A stretch of 64,000 nucleotides of DNA from Bretschneidera sinensis (GCA_023935145.1 CM043699.1:71209638-71273637), one strand, 5' to 3'; positions 1 to 11,414 are shown, counted from the stretch's first letter. Translations and numbers: made by a program. Notes: generated by a model not told the origin, from the sequence alone.

Positions 1-319
1 AGTTTTCTCAGGGTTCCTTACCATAAAAGAAGTTGACTTCGAAGGTGTATCCAATATATCTTACACACTTTTATGGACACCAATAAATTTTTAAAGTGAA
101 ATGCATCTGATTATGATGCAATGTGATGTTATGTTTCTATTAAGTATAAATTACGGTACAATAATAGTAAAAAAAATTATCTTTACTCAATACATTATTA
201 TATAAATTTTTTATTTTTTTGATAAATGTAAAAAATTATCATAATGGTTAAATGTTTACCACAATCAAATTAATCAATACCTAAATGAACTTTTCTTTTT
301 GCCTTTTTCCTTTAAATTC
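1..319. other. AT-rich flank, no gene seen
   Basis: This stretch is AT-rich with many T and A runs. I see no coding frame, terminal repeat or RNA gene in it. It precedes the point where LINE ORF1 similarity starts. Confidence 0.5.
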
Positions 320-339
320 AGTTTAAAGAAGTGCTGGGT

Positions 340-1088
340 TGCGACCCGGTTTGGCCCTGCCGCAAGCACCAAGCGTCAGGTTCCAGCAGTGAAGCCGCCA
401 GCGATCGCGGCTGTCACAGAATCTGTCAGCGACCCACTGCCGGTGATTTCTGAGTGTCTTCCGCGGGATTCTTTGCCAGTCCTCTTTCTCTCCTGATTTA
501 GTGTCTGCAACAGCCTTGAATGGGTCAGGGCTTGTCCGTTTCTGGTGGCCGGAGTTCGAAGAGGTCGATGATCCTCCTGAGGTACCCGAATCTGTTATTA
601 TTGAGAGAGGTGAAGGTTACTTTCTACTTAAATCCTCTATGGAGCATCTCTGTTCAGAGCTGGTGGTGGAGGCAGTTGATGAGGATCTTAATTCTTGTGA
701 GGTTAGGTCTAGTGGGCAGACAGTGGTTATTTCTGAGAATTGCAGGACTGCAGTTGGTTGTAGGGCTGACCCTGTGGATTGTTTATTGGAAGAAAATTGC
801 TTGCCACCTGGTTTTGTGGATCTGTTAGATGGTTCCGTGAAGGCCTTTGAGGTTGGTCAGCATTCTACAACGTTGGATACTGCCATGGTATGTGTCGATT
901 CTCCTCCTTCTGGTGATGTAAATGACTTGCCTGTGCTTGGATTGGAGGGCTGTTTGGTGGCTGAGGATGAGAGGCCCCCTTTTGAGTGTGTAAAGGACAG
1001 AATTGGCACTGAAAATAATGAGGTGTGCTTGGCTAGTCAGATCAGTGGCTGGCTATGGAAATGGGTGATGAAGATCTGTGAGTTGTAA
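340..1088 (+). pseudogene. LINE-1 ORF1 remnant (C-terminal part)
   Basis: In other plant L1 elements ORF1 encodes the nucleic-acid-binding particle protein. Here only the acidic, Ser/Thr-rich C-terminal portion remains, in two frames: one around 340-496 containing TRFGPAAS, and one open from 501 to 1088. The TRFGP segment matches KRFGPL in LINE-3 (about 19050) and a similar stretch in LINE-2. This link to ORF1 is what supports the call, since no zinc knuckle or RNA-binding domain is visible in what is left. Expression is unlikely. Confidence 0.6.
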
Positions 1089-1356
1089 GGCTTCAGATTG
1101 GGTACTTGGGTTAAGAAGCTGAACAAGTTGGTAGGGGTTTCTTTAGTTTGGGTGGAAGATCAAGCAATAAGACTTTTTGAAGAAACTGAGAGGATTAGGC
1201 ATCGTGTAGGACGCAGTTTGGGGTGGTTAATAGAGAACTCTACAGGCTGATTTTTTATGTCAATTAAACGAAGCGAGGAGCTGGTGTTTCTAATGGTTTG
1301 ATGGCGTCAATAGAGGAGGATAGGGTTGTTGATTTGATCAATCTAGAGGAAAATCA

Positions 1357-2050
1357 TTTCTTGGAATGTGAGGGGGTTTGAATGACATGAAGAAAATGGG
1401 TATGGTAAAGCACTATCTTAGAGATTGGAAGGAGGATGTGGTTTGCCTTTAGGAGACTAAAATGAAGGTGATTGATGATGCAGTTATTCGAAGTATTTGG
1501 GGTTCGAGATCCAGCTGTTGGAAAGCGTCGCCCGTGACTAGTGCTTCGAGAGGTATTGTTATTATGTGTAACACAAAAGTTCTTGATTTGATTAACTTCC
1601 AAGTAGTTCTGTTTTCGGTGTCTTGTGTTTTCAAAGGGCTATCTTTGAGTGGAGAGTGGGTGATGACTGGAATTTATGGCCCAACAGAGAGTGGGGACTT
1701 TTCTAGGAGGAATTAGCGGAGGTTAGAAATCGGTGGCATCTTCCATGGGTGGTGGGTGGTGATTTTAATGTTGTTCTTTATCCGCTTGTGAGATCGAGGG
1801 TTCTCAAGAGACTACTTCGACGAGAAAGTTTTTGGAGTTTGTGAAGGGTCAGTATCTTATTGATTTGCCCTTGTCTTTATGTGGCCGAGTTTTAAGTAGA
1901 TTCCCTCGTTCTCGAGGACTGCCTGCTTCCATGTCACCGATTGTTGGGAAGCTCTATTTCCTGGTTTGATTTTGAAGCTTTTGTCATGCCCCACTTCGGA
2001 TCATCATCCTATTGTTCTTGAATTACGAGGCATGCAATGGGGACTGACTC
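1357..2050 (+). pseudogene. LINE-1 endonuclease domain (APE-type), broken
   Basis: This domain nicks target DNA to start target-primed reverse transcription. Recognisable motifs in order: ISWNVRG near 1360, CL-stop-ETKM near 1445 (an in-frame TAG where the family has Gln), TGIYGP near 1670, GGDFNVVLYP at 1755-1785 and TSDHHPIVL near 1990. These are the metal-binding and catalytic landmarks of the LINE endonuclease fold. The frame is broken by stops and at least one shift. It runs directly into the linker (VDGFRDLVKGWW at about 2080) that also follows the endonuclease in LINE-2. Confidence 0.85.
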
Positions 2051-2079
2051 CATTCCGGTTTGAGAATATGTTGTAGAGG

Positions 2080-3410
2080 GTGGATGGTTTTCGTGATCTC
2101 GTCAAAGGTTGGTGGGACGACTGCAATGTAGGAAAATTTTCTAGTTTTGTGGTGGCCTCTAAGTTGAAATTCTTAAAAGAGGAGCTGAAAAGATGGAACA
2201 AAGAAACATTCAGAAATGTGAATGCCAATTTAAATGCTTTATTGGGTGAGATTAGAGGGCTCGATGCGAAGGAGATTGTTGAGGGTCTGTCGGAATCAGA
2301 CAAAAAGAGGAGAGTGTGGGTTAAAAAGGAGCTTGGTAAGCTTATATACATGGAAGAAATCTCTTGTCGTCAAAAATCTAGATAAATTTGGTTTTGTGAG
2401 AGTGATACGAACACTAAGTTTTTCCATCGGTTATGCTCATAGGAGATGTAACTTTATTAGCTCCATTGAGATTGATGGTCGTTTGTTTGAGGACGAAGGG
2501 AACATGAAAGGGGTGATTTGTGATTTCAATAAGAATCTCTGCAAGGAGACATGCAATAGTAGGCCGCATTTGGATGGATAGAGTTTTCTAGAATTGAACG
2601 GGGGAAACAAATTGGCTTGAGCGGCTCTTTAATGAAGAGGAAATTTTTGGTGCCCTCCGAGAATGCAGTGGTGATAAAGCTCCGAGCACTAATGGCTTCA
2701 CCATGACCTTTCTAATCCATAACTGGGAAGCGTTTCAGAGGGATATCCTTTAATTTTTTTAGGAGTTCCATTCTTCAGGGGAGTTTGTGGGAAGTGTAAA
2801 CTCTACCTTCATTGTCCTTATTCCGAAGAAGGTTGGAGCGTCTAATATCAAAGACTTTCGGCCCATTAGTCTTGTGGGGTGTATTTATAAGCTCTTATCG
2901 AATGTCTTTACTTCTAAATTGAAGAAAGTTATGTGAAAGCTGATAAGTCCTCACCAAAATTCCTTCATTGAGGATAGGCAAATTTTGGATACCGCTTTGA
3001 TAGCCAATGAAGTTGTGGATGCCCACTTAAAAGATGGAGGAGGAGGGGTGATTTGTAAACTTGGTGTGGAGAAGGCTTTTGATCATGTTTGTTGGGGCTT
3101 CATGATGTATCTTTTTAAAAGAATGGGTTTTGGGGACAAATGGTGTAAACAAATTTTCAAGTTTATATCATCGGCTTCCTTCTCTATCCTTGTTAATGGT
3201 TGTCCTTCCGCATTATTCAAAGCTTCAAGAGGGCTTCGACAAGGGGATCCTTTGTCTTCTTTCTTCTTCACTTTGCTGATGAAGGCTTTTAGCAAGATGT
3301 TGATGAAAGTGGTTGATGGGGGGCTTTTAGCAAATTCAAAGTAGGGAGAAATAGAGGTAGTGTGAGTGTCTCACCTTCTTTTTGCCGATGACATAATTGT
3401 TTTTTATGGA
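2080..3410 (+). pseudogene. LINE-1 reverse transcriptase, broken and cut short
   Basis: Reverse transcriptase of an L1-type element. Visible pieces are FHRL followed by FISSIEIDGRLFEDEG (about 2425-2500), [14 protein letters not shown] (about 2860), LRQGDPLS (about 3235) and the catalytic box FADD at 3381-3392. The FADD motif is intact, unlike in the other two LINEs here, but the frame has several shifts and stops. About 35 bp after FADD the sequence jumps straight to the zf-RVT domain. The thumb and connecting region present in LINE-3 (about 20650-21200) are missing, so an internal deletion of roughly 540 bp is inferred. Confidence 0.88.
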
Positions 3411-3419
3411 GGTTTCTTA

Positions 3420-4209
3420 TGCAGAAGGATCATCTTTGGAGGGAAGTGGTGGAAGTTAAGTTTGGAATGAATCCTACTGGGTGGATGTCGAAGGAGGCAG
3501 GGGGCCTATGGTGTGGGGGTGTGGAAATGGATTTAGAAAATGTGGGAGGCTTTCCTTCCTTGTGTGTCGGTGTCGGTTGGTAATGGGGAAAGAACCTGAC
3601 TTTGGCATGTGGTATGGGAACTCTATTTTAAAAGACCAATTTTCGGACATTTTTGATATTGTGAGAGATAAAGAGATGCTTGTTAGATCTTGTGTATCCT
3701 TGACTAATGATAGAACTACTAGGGATGTGCTTTTTATCCATAATGTCCATGACTGGAAGGTAAAGCTGGTTGAGAGGTTTCTAGAGACTTTATATAACAG
3801 AAAATTGGATGCGACTAGAGATTATTTGGTTAGAAGAGGTCCTTGTCCGGATAAAGGTTTTGAGGTGAAATCTCTTTATAAGGTTCTTCTTGATGAGGCT
3901 CCCGCGGATGGCTCTACCAAATTCCCTTGGAAAGCAATTTGGTGTTCTCATGCCCCAAAGAAAGCAAGTTTTTTGGTGTGGAAGGCATCTTAGGAGAAAA
4001 TTCTACTGATGACAATCTACAAAGAATGGGGAAAGTGATTGTTAATAGGTGTTACATTTGCAAAGATTGCGCCGAGTCCATGTTTCATCTTTTGTTAGAG
4101 TGTTATTTGGCTAGAAGTTTGTAGGAGATGGCTTATAGGATTTTAGGGATTTCTTGGTTGGTCGTCGGATCCGTAAAAGAAGAAGCTTGGGCATGGAGCG
4201 AGTTGAGGG
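3420..4209 (+). pseudogene. LINE-1 C-terminal zf-RVT domain
   Basis: Cys/His-rich C-terminal domain of plant L1 ORF2 (zf-RVT family). The sequence reads KDHLWREVVEVKFGM near 3425, then FPWKAIWCSHAPKKASF at about 3920-3975, then the zinc-binding segment NRCYICKDCAESMFHLLLEC near 4045-4100. A stop interrupts it at 3991. Upstream it is fused to the FADD region by a deletion. Downstream it is cut by the COPIA-1 insertion after WAWSELR. Confidence 0.85.
4205..4209 (+). repeat. Target-site duplication of COPIA-1 (left copy, GAGGG)
   Basis: GAGGG lies immediately before the TG of the left LTR and is repeated at 6408-6412 immediately after the right LTR. A 5-bp duplication is what LTR-retrotransposon integrase leaves. 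Confidence 0.85.
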
Positions 4210-4368
4210 TGTTATGAGTTAATTATATGAGTTATTATGTTATGTTAGTAATCCCACATAAGGAATATACGTGTACTCATTCTCTTTTTCCTATGTATAA
4301 AAGGAGGGTATGGCTACTCATATGGAGTAAGCCTTTACCTCAATTTCCAAATACTCTCTCTCTCAACA
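4210..4368 (+). repeat. COPIA-1 5' LTR
   Basis: Starts TGTTATGAGTTA and ends TCTCAACA. It contains a TATA-like TATAAAAGGAGGG at about 4297-4309, the probable promoter. It aligns along its length with 6255-6407; the 2-bp length difference sits in a CT run. Confidence 0.85.
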
Positions 4369-4381
4369 TGGTATCAGAGCC
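4369..4381 (+). promoter_or_regulatory. COPIA-1 primer binding site (initiator-Met tRNA)
   Basis: TGGTATCAGAGCC directly abuts the LTR end. It is complementary to the 3' end of plant initiator-Met tRNA, the usual Copia primer. Confidence 0.9.
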
Positions 4382-4626
4382 ACCCTAAACCCTAAAAAAA
4401 CTAGGGTTTGGACAGCGGCTACCCTAGTGGAAATCTCATGATCAACAATAGTTTTACATGGATTTTGTCTCTGTTTTCGGATTCGGCGGGTGTTTATTTC
4501 TCTCGTACGTTCATGATGTTTGTTTAAGTTTGCTTTGGAACTTCTATCTTCCCATCTAACCAGATTTCTTGTTATGTCCGTGTAACTTTGTGATTTAAAA
4601 GTATATTGTGATCTAGTTGTGCTTTC

Positions 4627-6254
4627 ATGGTTGAATTGTTGTGTGTGCATCCGATCAGACTTGTTTTGTTGTTTGCTTTGTTTACTGTATGCTTTAGTGG
4701 GTCTGTTTCGACTATTCCTACTCCTATCCTTCAGTTGACTTCCATGAAGTTGGATGGTACAAATTCTGCAGTGTGGGCTAAGGTCGTTCAGGTGTATAGT
4801 GGTGATTGCGGTAACCGAGGCCGTGGTAGTAGAGGCACTGCTGGTGAAGGGGGTCGTGGTAATCATGGTGGTCGTGATTCAAGGGGGCTCATAGCGGCAC
4901 CGAAGGGCGAGGTTCCCAATCTTGTTCCCATTGTCATAAGGAGGGACACAGTGAATTATTGTGATGATCTTTATTCTGAACTTCGACCCTCTCAAGCTGC
5001 TTATGCTGAGGTAGATGAGTCTGGTGCCTTCCACTCAACATAAGGAGACCGATCCTCTGACTTTGACCTGTACTGAGTATGATGAACTCATATCGCTGCC
5101 CCTACGGCCACTTTAACACAACAACCAGGTAGTTCTTCTTTATGTCTTCTTTTTGCTGCCTCTGATTCTTGGATCATTGACTCTGGTGCTAATAAGCATA
5201 TGACGAGTAATTCTCGTTTACTGTCTTCCTTTCGTTCCTCTTCGTCTATCGAATTTGTTACCTTAGCAGATGTGTCTAAATCTCGGGTTTCAGGCACAGT
5301 TATTATGTCTGTGGATTCTAGTTTGTCTTTCCCTTCTGTCTTACGTATGCCTAATTTTTCGTTTAATTTACTGTCTATTAGTAGTGTGGCTAAGGATCTC
5401 ATTTGTTTTGTAAACTTTTTTCCTTCCTATTGTGTCTTTCAGGATCTGCGGACTAGGAAGAAGATTGGTATTGACTTTACTACATGGATAATGAGGTTGT
5501 GGCACTAGTTGCAATTAGTAGTGAAAGTGCAGATTTGTATCGTTGGCACTATCGTTTGGGTCATCCGATATTAAATAAACTAAATAAATTATCTTTTGTG
5601 TCTGGGTCCATAGGTCTGTTACAGTGTGAGGCTTGTGAGTTCGGGAAGCATCATAGAGTGTCATTCCCATCTAGGGTAATAGTCGAGTGTCGAGTCCTTT
5701 TGAATTAGTTCATTATGATGTATGGCTCCATTTTAAACTCCAACTACATTTGGCTTTAAATATTTTATTATGTTTGTGGATGATTTTTCTTGGTTGAGAT
5801 GGTTATTTTTGTTGAGAGATGGTACTGAAGTTTTTAATTCATTTAGATTATTTTATCATGAAGTTTGTAATCAATATAATTCTTCTGTAAAGTGTTTGCA
5901 GTCTGGCAATGCCAAAGAATATTTTTCTGCTTCTTCAAGGTTTAAACAATTTCTCGAGATTCATGGTATTGTTCATCAGTCTTCCTGTTTAGCTACTCCT
6001 CAACAAAATGGGGTCGTCGAACGAAAGAATCATCATCTCTTGGATATTGCTAGGTCTATGATGTTCCATATGAATCTTCCTAAATAGTATTTGGGCATCC
6101 TCACTTCCTATCATTTAATTAATCAACTTCCCTCTTTTGTTCTAAACGGTGAGGGTATTTTTTTCTGTACTCCATCCAGACAGACTTTTGTTTTCTCTCC
6201 CTCCTAAGGTATTTGGATGTGTATGGTTTGTGCATCGTGTGGCTCCTGGTTTGG
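4627..6254 (+). pseudogene. COPIA-1 gag-protease-integrase remnant
   Basis: Gag begins near 4700 (LTSMKLDGTN) and then jumps to a Gly/Arg-rich tail, so part of gag is missing. A CX2CX4H zinc-knuckle-like CSHCHKEGH lies in another frame near 4925. The protease signature is DSWIIDSGANKHMT at about 5165-5205 (DSGA active site). The integrase zinc region is HYRLGHP near 5545 to CEACEFGKHHR near 5625-5655. The catalytic core has FVDDFSW near 5770, then LQSGNAKEY where the family has Asp (D changed to G), then NGVVERK near 6010 with the catalytic Glu. The frame ends at PGLDE, fused to the 3' LTR. Several stops and shifts make it non-functional. Confidence 0.88.
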
Positions 6255-6407
6255 ATGAGTTAGTTATATGAGTTATTATGTTATGTTAGTAATCTCACAT
6301 CGGGAATACACTTGTACTCATTCTCTTTTGCCCATATATAAAAGGAGGGTCTAGCTAATCATATGGAGTAAACCTTTACCTCAATTTCCAAATACTCTCT
6401 CTCAATA
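6255..6407 (+). repeat. COPIA-1 3' LTR (first bases lost)
   Basis: Matches the 5' LTR from its fifth base (ATGAGTTA) to the end. The preceding TTTGG belongs to the integrase frame (Gly-Leu-Asp), so the LTR start and the polypurine tract were lost in the deletion. GAGGG follows at 6408-6412. Confidence 0.8.
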
Positions 6408-6412
6408 GAGGG

Positions 6413-6788
6413 AATTTTTTGCAAATGACTTTGACCTCCTATATTTTGTGGATACCCTCGATTAGAGTGTAAAGGTATTTATGTAATCACTCTATATTGT
6501 TTTCTCTATAAATACTACTACTAACCCTTTAGAGTTAGTATGCTTGTGTGTTCTCTCACAGCCACCCTCTCTTTTGGTCTCTCTTCTCCTTTTCTTCCCT
6601 CATTGGACTAAACACAATCTACAACACCCTCTCTTGTAATTAGCCTTTGGCTTTGAGTTGCACCCTCTTGATGCTTTGTGGATACAGTTTCACTTATAAA
6701 AACAATGTGTAACTTACTACATAAACAAAGCAATGAAAGGATTTTCTTCAATGAATTTAACATAAAATTACAGATCATGATTTCAAAA
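6413..6788. other. Non-coding, unassigned (possibly LINE-1 3' continuation)
   Basis: Flank that should continue LINE-1 beyond the COPIA-1 insertion. It contains a TATA-like CTATAAATA near 6519 and pyrimidine-rich stretches. It does not align by eye with the LINE-2 3' end. No gene seen. Confidence 0.4.
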
Positions 6789-6790
6789 TA

Positions 6791-7476
6791 CTCCCTATAT
6801 CTCAGATTGATTGTCACCTTCCAAAATACAAAAGTTTTAAGTAAAGTTTGCCTTTCCTTTGATACCCTTTAATGCCTTTATGATGTGGATCATGACTTGA
6901 ATTAAATTTAGGCAGAAACTTTCGACTTTTGAGAGGTTTAAGAATACTATGGTCATTATTTTCTTCTTTTGCTTGGCGGCAAAAAAGGAACAGGACACGC
7001 ACAATCATTGGCGAGAAATATATAGCAAGAGAAAGAAATGCAAATTGAATTGGACATTCTTAAAAAATATTAAAACAACAGAAATCTACCACTATAATTA
7101 CTTTTTCCTCGCTTATTTTTCTCTCCAAATTCTTTTCTTTTCATCCCATACCTGAATGGTTTCTACTTGGCTTTATCACTCTCTTCTTTGGCTTTTCATC
7201 TTCAATTTCTTGGTCACGCTTCTCAATTGATGGTTTATGTTGAAATTTGTACCATCAAACCAAAAGCATAATATTTGTAGTACCTTAACTGATTGAATGA
7301 TGACCATGGCTAAAGGTGGCTCACACATTCAGTAAACAAATATTCTATTTTGCATTTGGTAAAATGTCTCATACCAAGGGTAATCCTGTGTATTTTATAT
7401 TCCAATTATAGTAAGTGGACACAAATTTTGGGACATCCGTTTTAAGAAAGTGACAATCGTTGTGGGATGGAGGGAG
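6791..7476. mobile_element. Mariner/Stowaway-like non-autonomous DNA element (686 bp)
   Basis: The left end CTCCCTATATCTCAGATTGA (6791-6810) and the right end (7447-7476) are inverted copies: the right end reads, on the other strand, CTCCCTCCATCCCACAACGA followed by TTGTCAC. TA flanks both sides (6789-6790 and 7477-7478). The CTCCCTCCGTCCCA-type terminus with a TA duplication is typical of plant mariner/Stowaway elements. No transposase frame is visible inside. It is longer than most Stowaway MITEs, so it may be a deletion derivative of a mariner element. Confidence 0.8.
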
Positions 7477-7483
7477 TAACTAT
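7468..7483 (+). repeat. Target-site duplication of LINE-2 (3'-side copy, 16 bp)
   Basis: ATGGAGGGAGTAACTA occurs here and again, identical, at 13143-13158. It contains the end of the mariner-like element plus its TA and four further bases, so the LINE inserted at the DNA element's edge. Confidence 0.88.
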
Positions 7484-7699
7484 TTTTTTATAAGTAAAAT
7501 TTTTATTGAAAAACACTAAAAAGGTGCACAAAAAACCAAAGACTAATTACAATGAAGAAACTCCACAAAATCTTAAAGATCATCATTAATTACAAAAAAA
7601 TTTCCTTTAAACCACAAATTAAAGGTATTGAACCAACTATCCCTAATAATTGCAATAGGTCTTTCGATACCATCAAAAGCTCTTTGATTCATTTCTTTC

Positions 7700-8583
7700 C
7701 AAATAATCCACCAAATAGAGTGTAACTAAATCTAAAGCCTTCTTGACAATCTATTGAGCCTTTAAGCCACTCCAAGCCCAGAGATTTCGTCTTTCATTGA
7801 ACCCGCAACCACCCAAGAAATCCCAACAACTCTATACACCATCTCCCATAACCTCATAGCAAGAGAGCATTCCACCAAAAGATGAAACACAGATTCAACA
7901 CACCTCTTACAAATATAGCATCTATTAACAATGACCTTCCCACTTCTTTGAAGAATGTCAATTGTAAAGATTTTATCCCAAGAGGCCTCCTAAGCAAAAA
8001 AACTAACTTTCTTGGGTGCCTGAGCATACCAAATTGCTTTCCAAGGGAAGTTAGTTTGATCATTGGCGATAGCTATATCAATGAGAATCTTGTAATAATC
8101 TTTCACCTTAAAACCTTTATCCGGGCTAGGTTCCCATCTCAACTCATCCTCTTTCCCCATCTCAATTCTACTACTGTATACGGAATCCAAAAACATTGCA
8201 ACATCCTCAACTTTCCAATCCTGAACATTACGAATAAATGGCACGACTCAAGATACTCCATCATTAGTTAAGGAAAAACAACAGAGAATCCACACTTCCT
8301 TGTCTCTCACAATACTTAAAATGCTCGAAAACTTATCTTTCAAAGGAGTATTCCGACACCAAGAATCATACCAAAGATGGAATCTTGCTCCATCACCCAC
8401 CGACACTTCAACAAAAGGCCGAAAGTCCTCCCACCCACTCCTAATCCATTTCCACACTCCCACTTCATAGGCTTCCCGAGGCGCTTTAGACATCCACCCA
8501 TCATTTTCCATCCCAAACTTGGCCTCCACTACTTTCCTCCACAAGTGATCTTTCTCAATAATAAATCTCCAACCACATCCCAA
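7700..8583 (-). pseudogene. LINE-2 zf-RVT domain and C-terminus
   Basis: On the minus strand the frame gives EKDHLWRKVVEAKFGM near 8550, WMSKAPREAYEVGVWKW near 8490-8440, then DKGFKVKDYYKILI near 8120 and FPWKAIWYAQAPKKVSF at about 8050-8000. The zinc-binding segment follows at about 7930-7860. The same blocks occur in LINE-1 and LINE-3. Interrupted by stops. Confidence 0.85.
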
Positions 8584-8621
8584 TTTACAAAATGGAACTT
8601 ACAAACCTCCTCCAAGTTGCC

Positions 8622-10420
8622 TCATAGGAATCTCCTTTGAATACGCTCTAGCTTTTTAGCCACTGAACAAGGAATAAGGAAAAGAGACATATAGTAAATG
8701 GTGAGGCTAGATAGAGTGCTCTTAATAAGAGTGTGCCTTCCTCCTTTCGAAAGGTAGTGATTCTTCCACCCGACCAAACAATTCTCAAACTTTTCAACAA
8801 TCGGATTCCATATACTTTTGTCTTTGAATTTAACCCCCAAAAGAAGAACAAGATATGCAGTAGGAAGAGAACCCAATTTGCATCCCAACAATCTAGCAAG
8901 AAAACAACCATTACAACTATCATCCGGAGGAATTAAATCACTTTTATCAAGATTAACCTTAAGACCCGATACCGCTTCAAAGCAAAGAAGAATACACCAC
9001 AAGTGCAAAATTTGAGAAGCATCCGCCCCACAAAAGACAATCGTAACATCGGCGAAAAGAAGATTAGAGACACTCACGCTATCACCGATCCTTCCCACTT
9101 TGAAATCAGTCAACAATCACAACTCTGTTCCTTTTAATAACATCTTGCTAAAGGCCTCCATAACCAAGATGAACACGAATGGAGACAAGGGATCCTCTTG
9201 TCTAATTCCTCTCGAAGCTCGAAAAAAACTGGAAGGACACCTATTAACCAAAATGGAAAAGGAAGTAGAAGACATGCATTTGAGGATCCATTTGCACCAT
9301 TTAACCCTGAATCTCATTCGTTTCAAAAAATATATAACAAAATTCCAACACACATTATCATACGCCTTTTCCAATCAAGTTTACAAATAACTCCTCCCCC
9401 TCCATTCTTAAGCTGAGAATCCACTACTTCATTAGCTATCAAGACGGCATCCAAGATTTGTCTCTCCTCTATAAACGCATTCTGATTAGGGCTCACCGCT
9501 TTACACATCACTTTCTTCAATCTAGAAGTTAACACTTTCGATAAAAGCTTATAGATACATCCCACAAAGCTAATGGATCTGAAATCTTTAATGTTAACCG
9601 CTCTCACCTTCTTAAGGATCAAGGAGATGAATATGGTACTTAGGCTACTCATAAACTCCTCCGATGCATGAAAATCCTCAAATAGCCTGATAACACCCCC
9701 CTTAATAACCTCCCAATTATGACTTAAGAAAGCTAAGGTGAAATCGTCGGGCCTAAGGCTTTATCTCCATCACAATCTCGAAAAGTGGCAACTTTTTCTT
9801 CCAAGAGAAAGGACGCTCAAGCCACACCACATCTTTCTAATCAATTTTAGAGAAATCCAATCCATCCAAGTTCGGTATTTTAGCACAAGTCTCTTTAAAG
9901 AGCTTCTCATAGAACCCACTAATAGCTTCTTTAATATCTTCCTCCTCCTCGAACATCAACCCATCGACCTCAATATAATTAATAAAGTTATATCTCCTAC
10001 GAGCATTAGCCATACGATGAAAACACTTTGTATTTTTATCTCCCTCCTGAAGCCATAACTCCCTAGATTTTTGTCTCCACGAAATTTCATCCAAGGAAAT
10101 AAGCTTAGCCAACTCCTTCTTAGCTTCCGACCTCCTATCGATTTCGACCCCCAAAAGACCCTCTCCAACCTCTTTCTCATCAAACCCAATTATTTCACCC
10201 AATATAGCATTAATGGCTGAGTTAACATTACCAAAAGACTATTTATTCCATCTTTGCACTTCTTCCTTCAGAATTTTCAACATTTTAGCCACCACAAATC
10301 TAGCAACACCATTAATGTTAACACCCTCCCACCATCCTTTAACAAGATCCCGAAAACTATCCACTCTCAACCACATATTTTCAAACCGGAAAAAGGTCAA
10401 ACCCCACATCATATAACCTA
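8622..10420 (-). pseudogene. LINE-2 reverse transcriptase, active site altered
   Basis: Minus-strand frames give SRELWLQEGDKNTKCFHRMA (about 10075-10015), FINYIEVDGLMFEEEE (about 9995-9945), [19 protein letters not shown] (about 9570-9510), FIEERQILDAVLIANEVVDS (about 9475-9420) and IRQEDPLSPF near 9190. The catalytic box at 9045-9056 reads FADV where the family has FADD, so an essential metal-binding Asp is gone. Further segments (PTAYLVLLLGVKFKDKSIW, then GWKNHYLSKGGRHTLIKS) run to about 8700. Several frameshifts. Confidence 0.88.
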
Positions 10421-10439
10421 CTTCAAGAAGAATAGGGTG

Positions 10440-11090
10440 ATGATCTGACGTGGGCCAAAGAAGAAGCTTCTGAATCAAGGTAGGACAATGAGCTTCCTAA
10501 CAAGCAGAAATAAAGAACTGGTCAATCCTTGAAAAGGAAGGGGACTCTCTGGAATTCGACTAGGTGAAGGATAAAGGTAAATCAATAAGATCATGGCCCT
10601 TCACAAGCTCTAAAAACTCCCTCATTGACCTACTTTCTTGATACCCACCAGATCTTTCATGAGGATAAAGAACAACATTAAAGTCACCACCTACCACCCA
10701 AGGATACTGCCAGCGAAGTCTAATTGCTACCAATTCATACCAAAAAATACTTCTGCTACCACTTTCCCAAAGGCCATACACTAGATATAATCCAATCCCC
10801 ATTCTTAAAAAGACCCCTAAAAACACAAGAAACTAAAAATAGACCCGCTTGGCTATCCACATGATCCAAGACCCGTTTATCCCACATAATAATGGCACCG
10901 CCCAAAGCACCTATGGGAGAGCTTTACAACCACAAGATCTTAAACCCCAAAGGCTATGAATAATCGAACCATCAACTTCATCCAACTTAATCTTTTGAAG
11001 ACATACAACTACACCCTTCAATTCTCTCAGATAATGCTTGATAGAATCTCTCTTTCCATGAGATAATCTTCCACTTCATTGTAGTACTGA
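10440..11090 (-). pseudogene. LINE-2 endonuclease domain, broken
   Basis: Minus-strand motifs: VVVCLQKIKLDEVDGS near 11010-10960, GLYLVYGLWESGS near 10790-10750, VVGGDFNVVLYPHERSGG (about 10700-10645), DLIDLPLSFT near 10590-10560, and TSDHHPILLEVG near 10450. These are the landmarks of the APE-like LINE endonuclease. Stops break the frame. Confidence 0.82.
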
Positions 11091-11414
11091 CACCCCTTGA
11101 GAATCCTCTATCAACACCTCTTCTTCTCTACCAGCACTCTTAATATTCTTATCATAATTGATATCAAACTCCAACCTTTTAAGCTCTTTACTACCCCCCT
11201 AGAATGTTTCTTTCCTGTCGATTGGCCTCGACACTGGGATGTGCAATCTTCTAAATGAAGCCTCTCAATTTTCTCAAACAACCTAATAGCTTGATCTTTA
11301 ACCCCTACTAAAAAAAACCCCAACCATTTTACGCAATTTTTTAACCCAATTAAGAACCCAAGCCGAAGCCTTACCGTTCATAGAAAAAAAATCACCCCTG
11401 ACCATTCCCGCCCA

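Larger units (their letters stand above)
320..4209 (+). mobile_element. LINE-1: 5'-truncated plant L1-type non-LTR retrotransposon, broken
   Basis: Degraded frames follow the order expected of a plant L1 element: end of ORF1, APE-type endonuclease, reverse transcriptase, then a C-terminal zf-RVT (Cys-rich) domain. The same order is seen in the two other LINEs of this window (7484-13142 and 17960-21880). The ORF1 N-terminal half present in the other two is absent here, so this copy is 5'-truncated, as is usual for LINEs. Many stops and frameshifts make it inactive. The 3' part is interrupted at 4210 by COPIA-1. I cannot place the true 3' end or a poly-A tail beyond 6412. Confidence 0.9.
4210..6407 (+). 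mobile_element. COPIA-1: Copia LTR retrotransposon, internally deleted
   Basis: Two similar LTRs of about 157 bp flank the interior: 4210-4368 and 6255-6407, both ending ACTCTCTCTCAA(C/T)A. A GAGGG duplication bounds the whole. A plant initiator-Met primer site follows the left LTR. Inside are remnants of gag, protease and integrase in Copia order. Reverse transcriptase and RNase H, which in Copia follow integrase, are absent: the integrase frame runs straight into the right LTR. It is nested in LINE-1 in the same orientation. Not autonomous. Confidence 0.92.

Noticed and set aside
4381..4410. CCCTAAACCCTAAAAAA as an interstitial telomere repeat
   Set aside because: Only about two units, directly after a Copia primer site where CCTAAACCCTA leader words are common.
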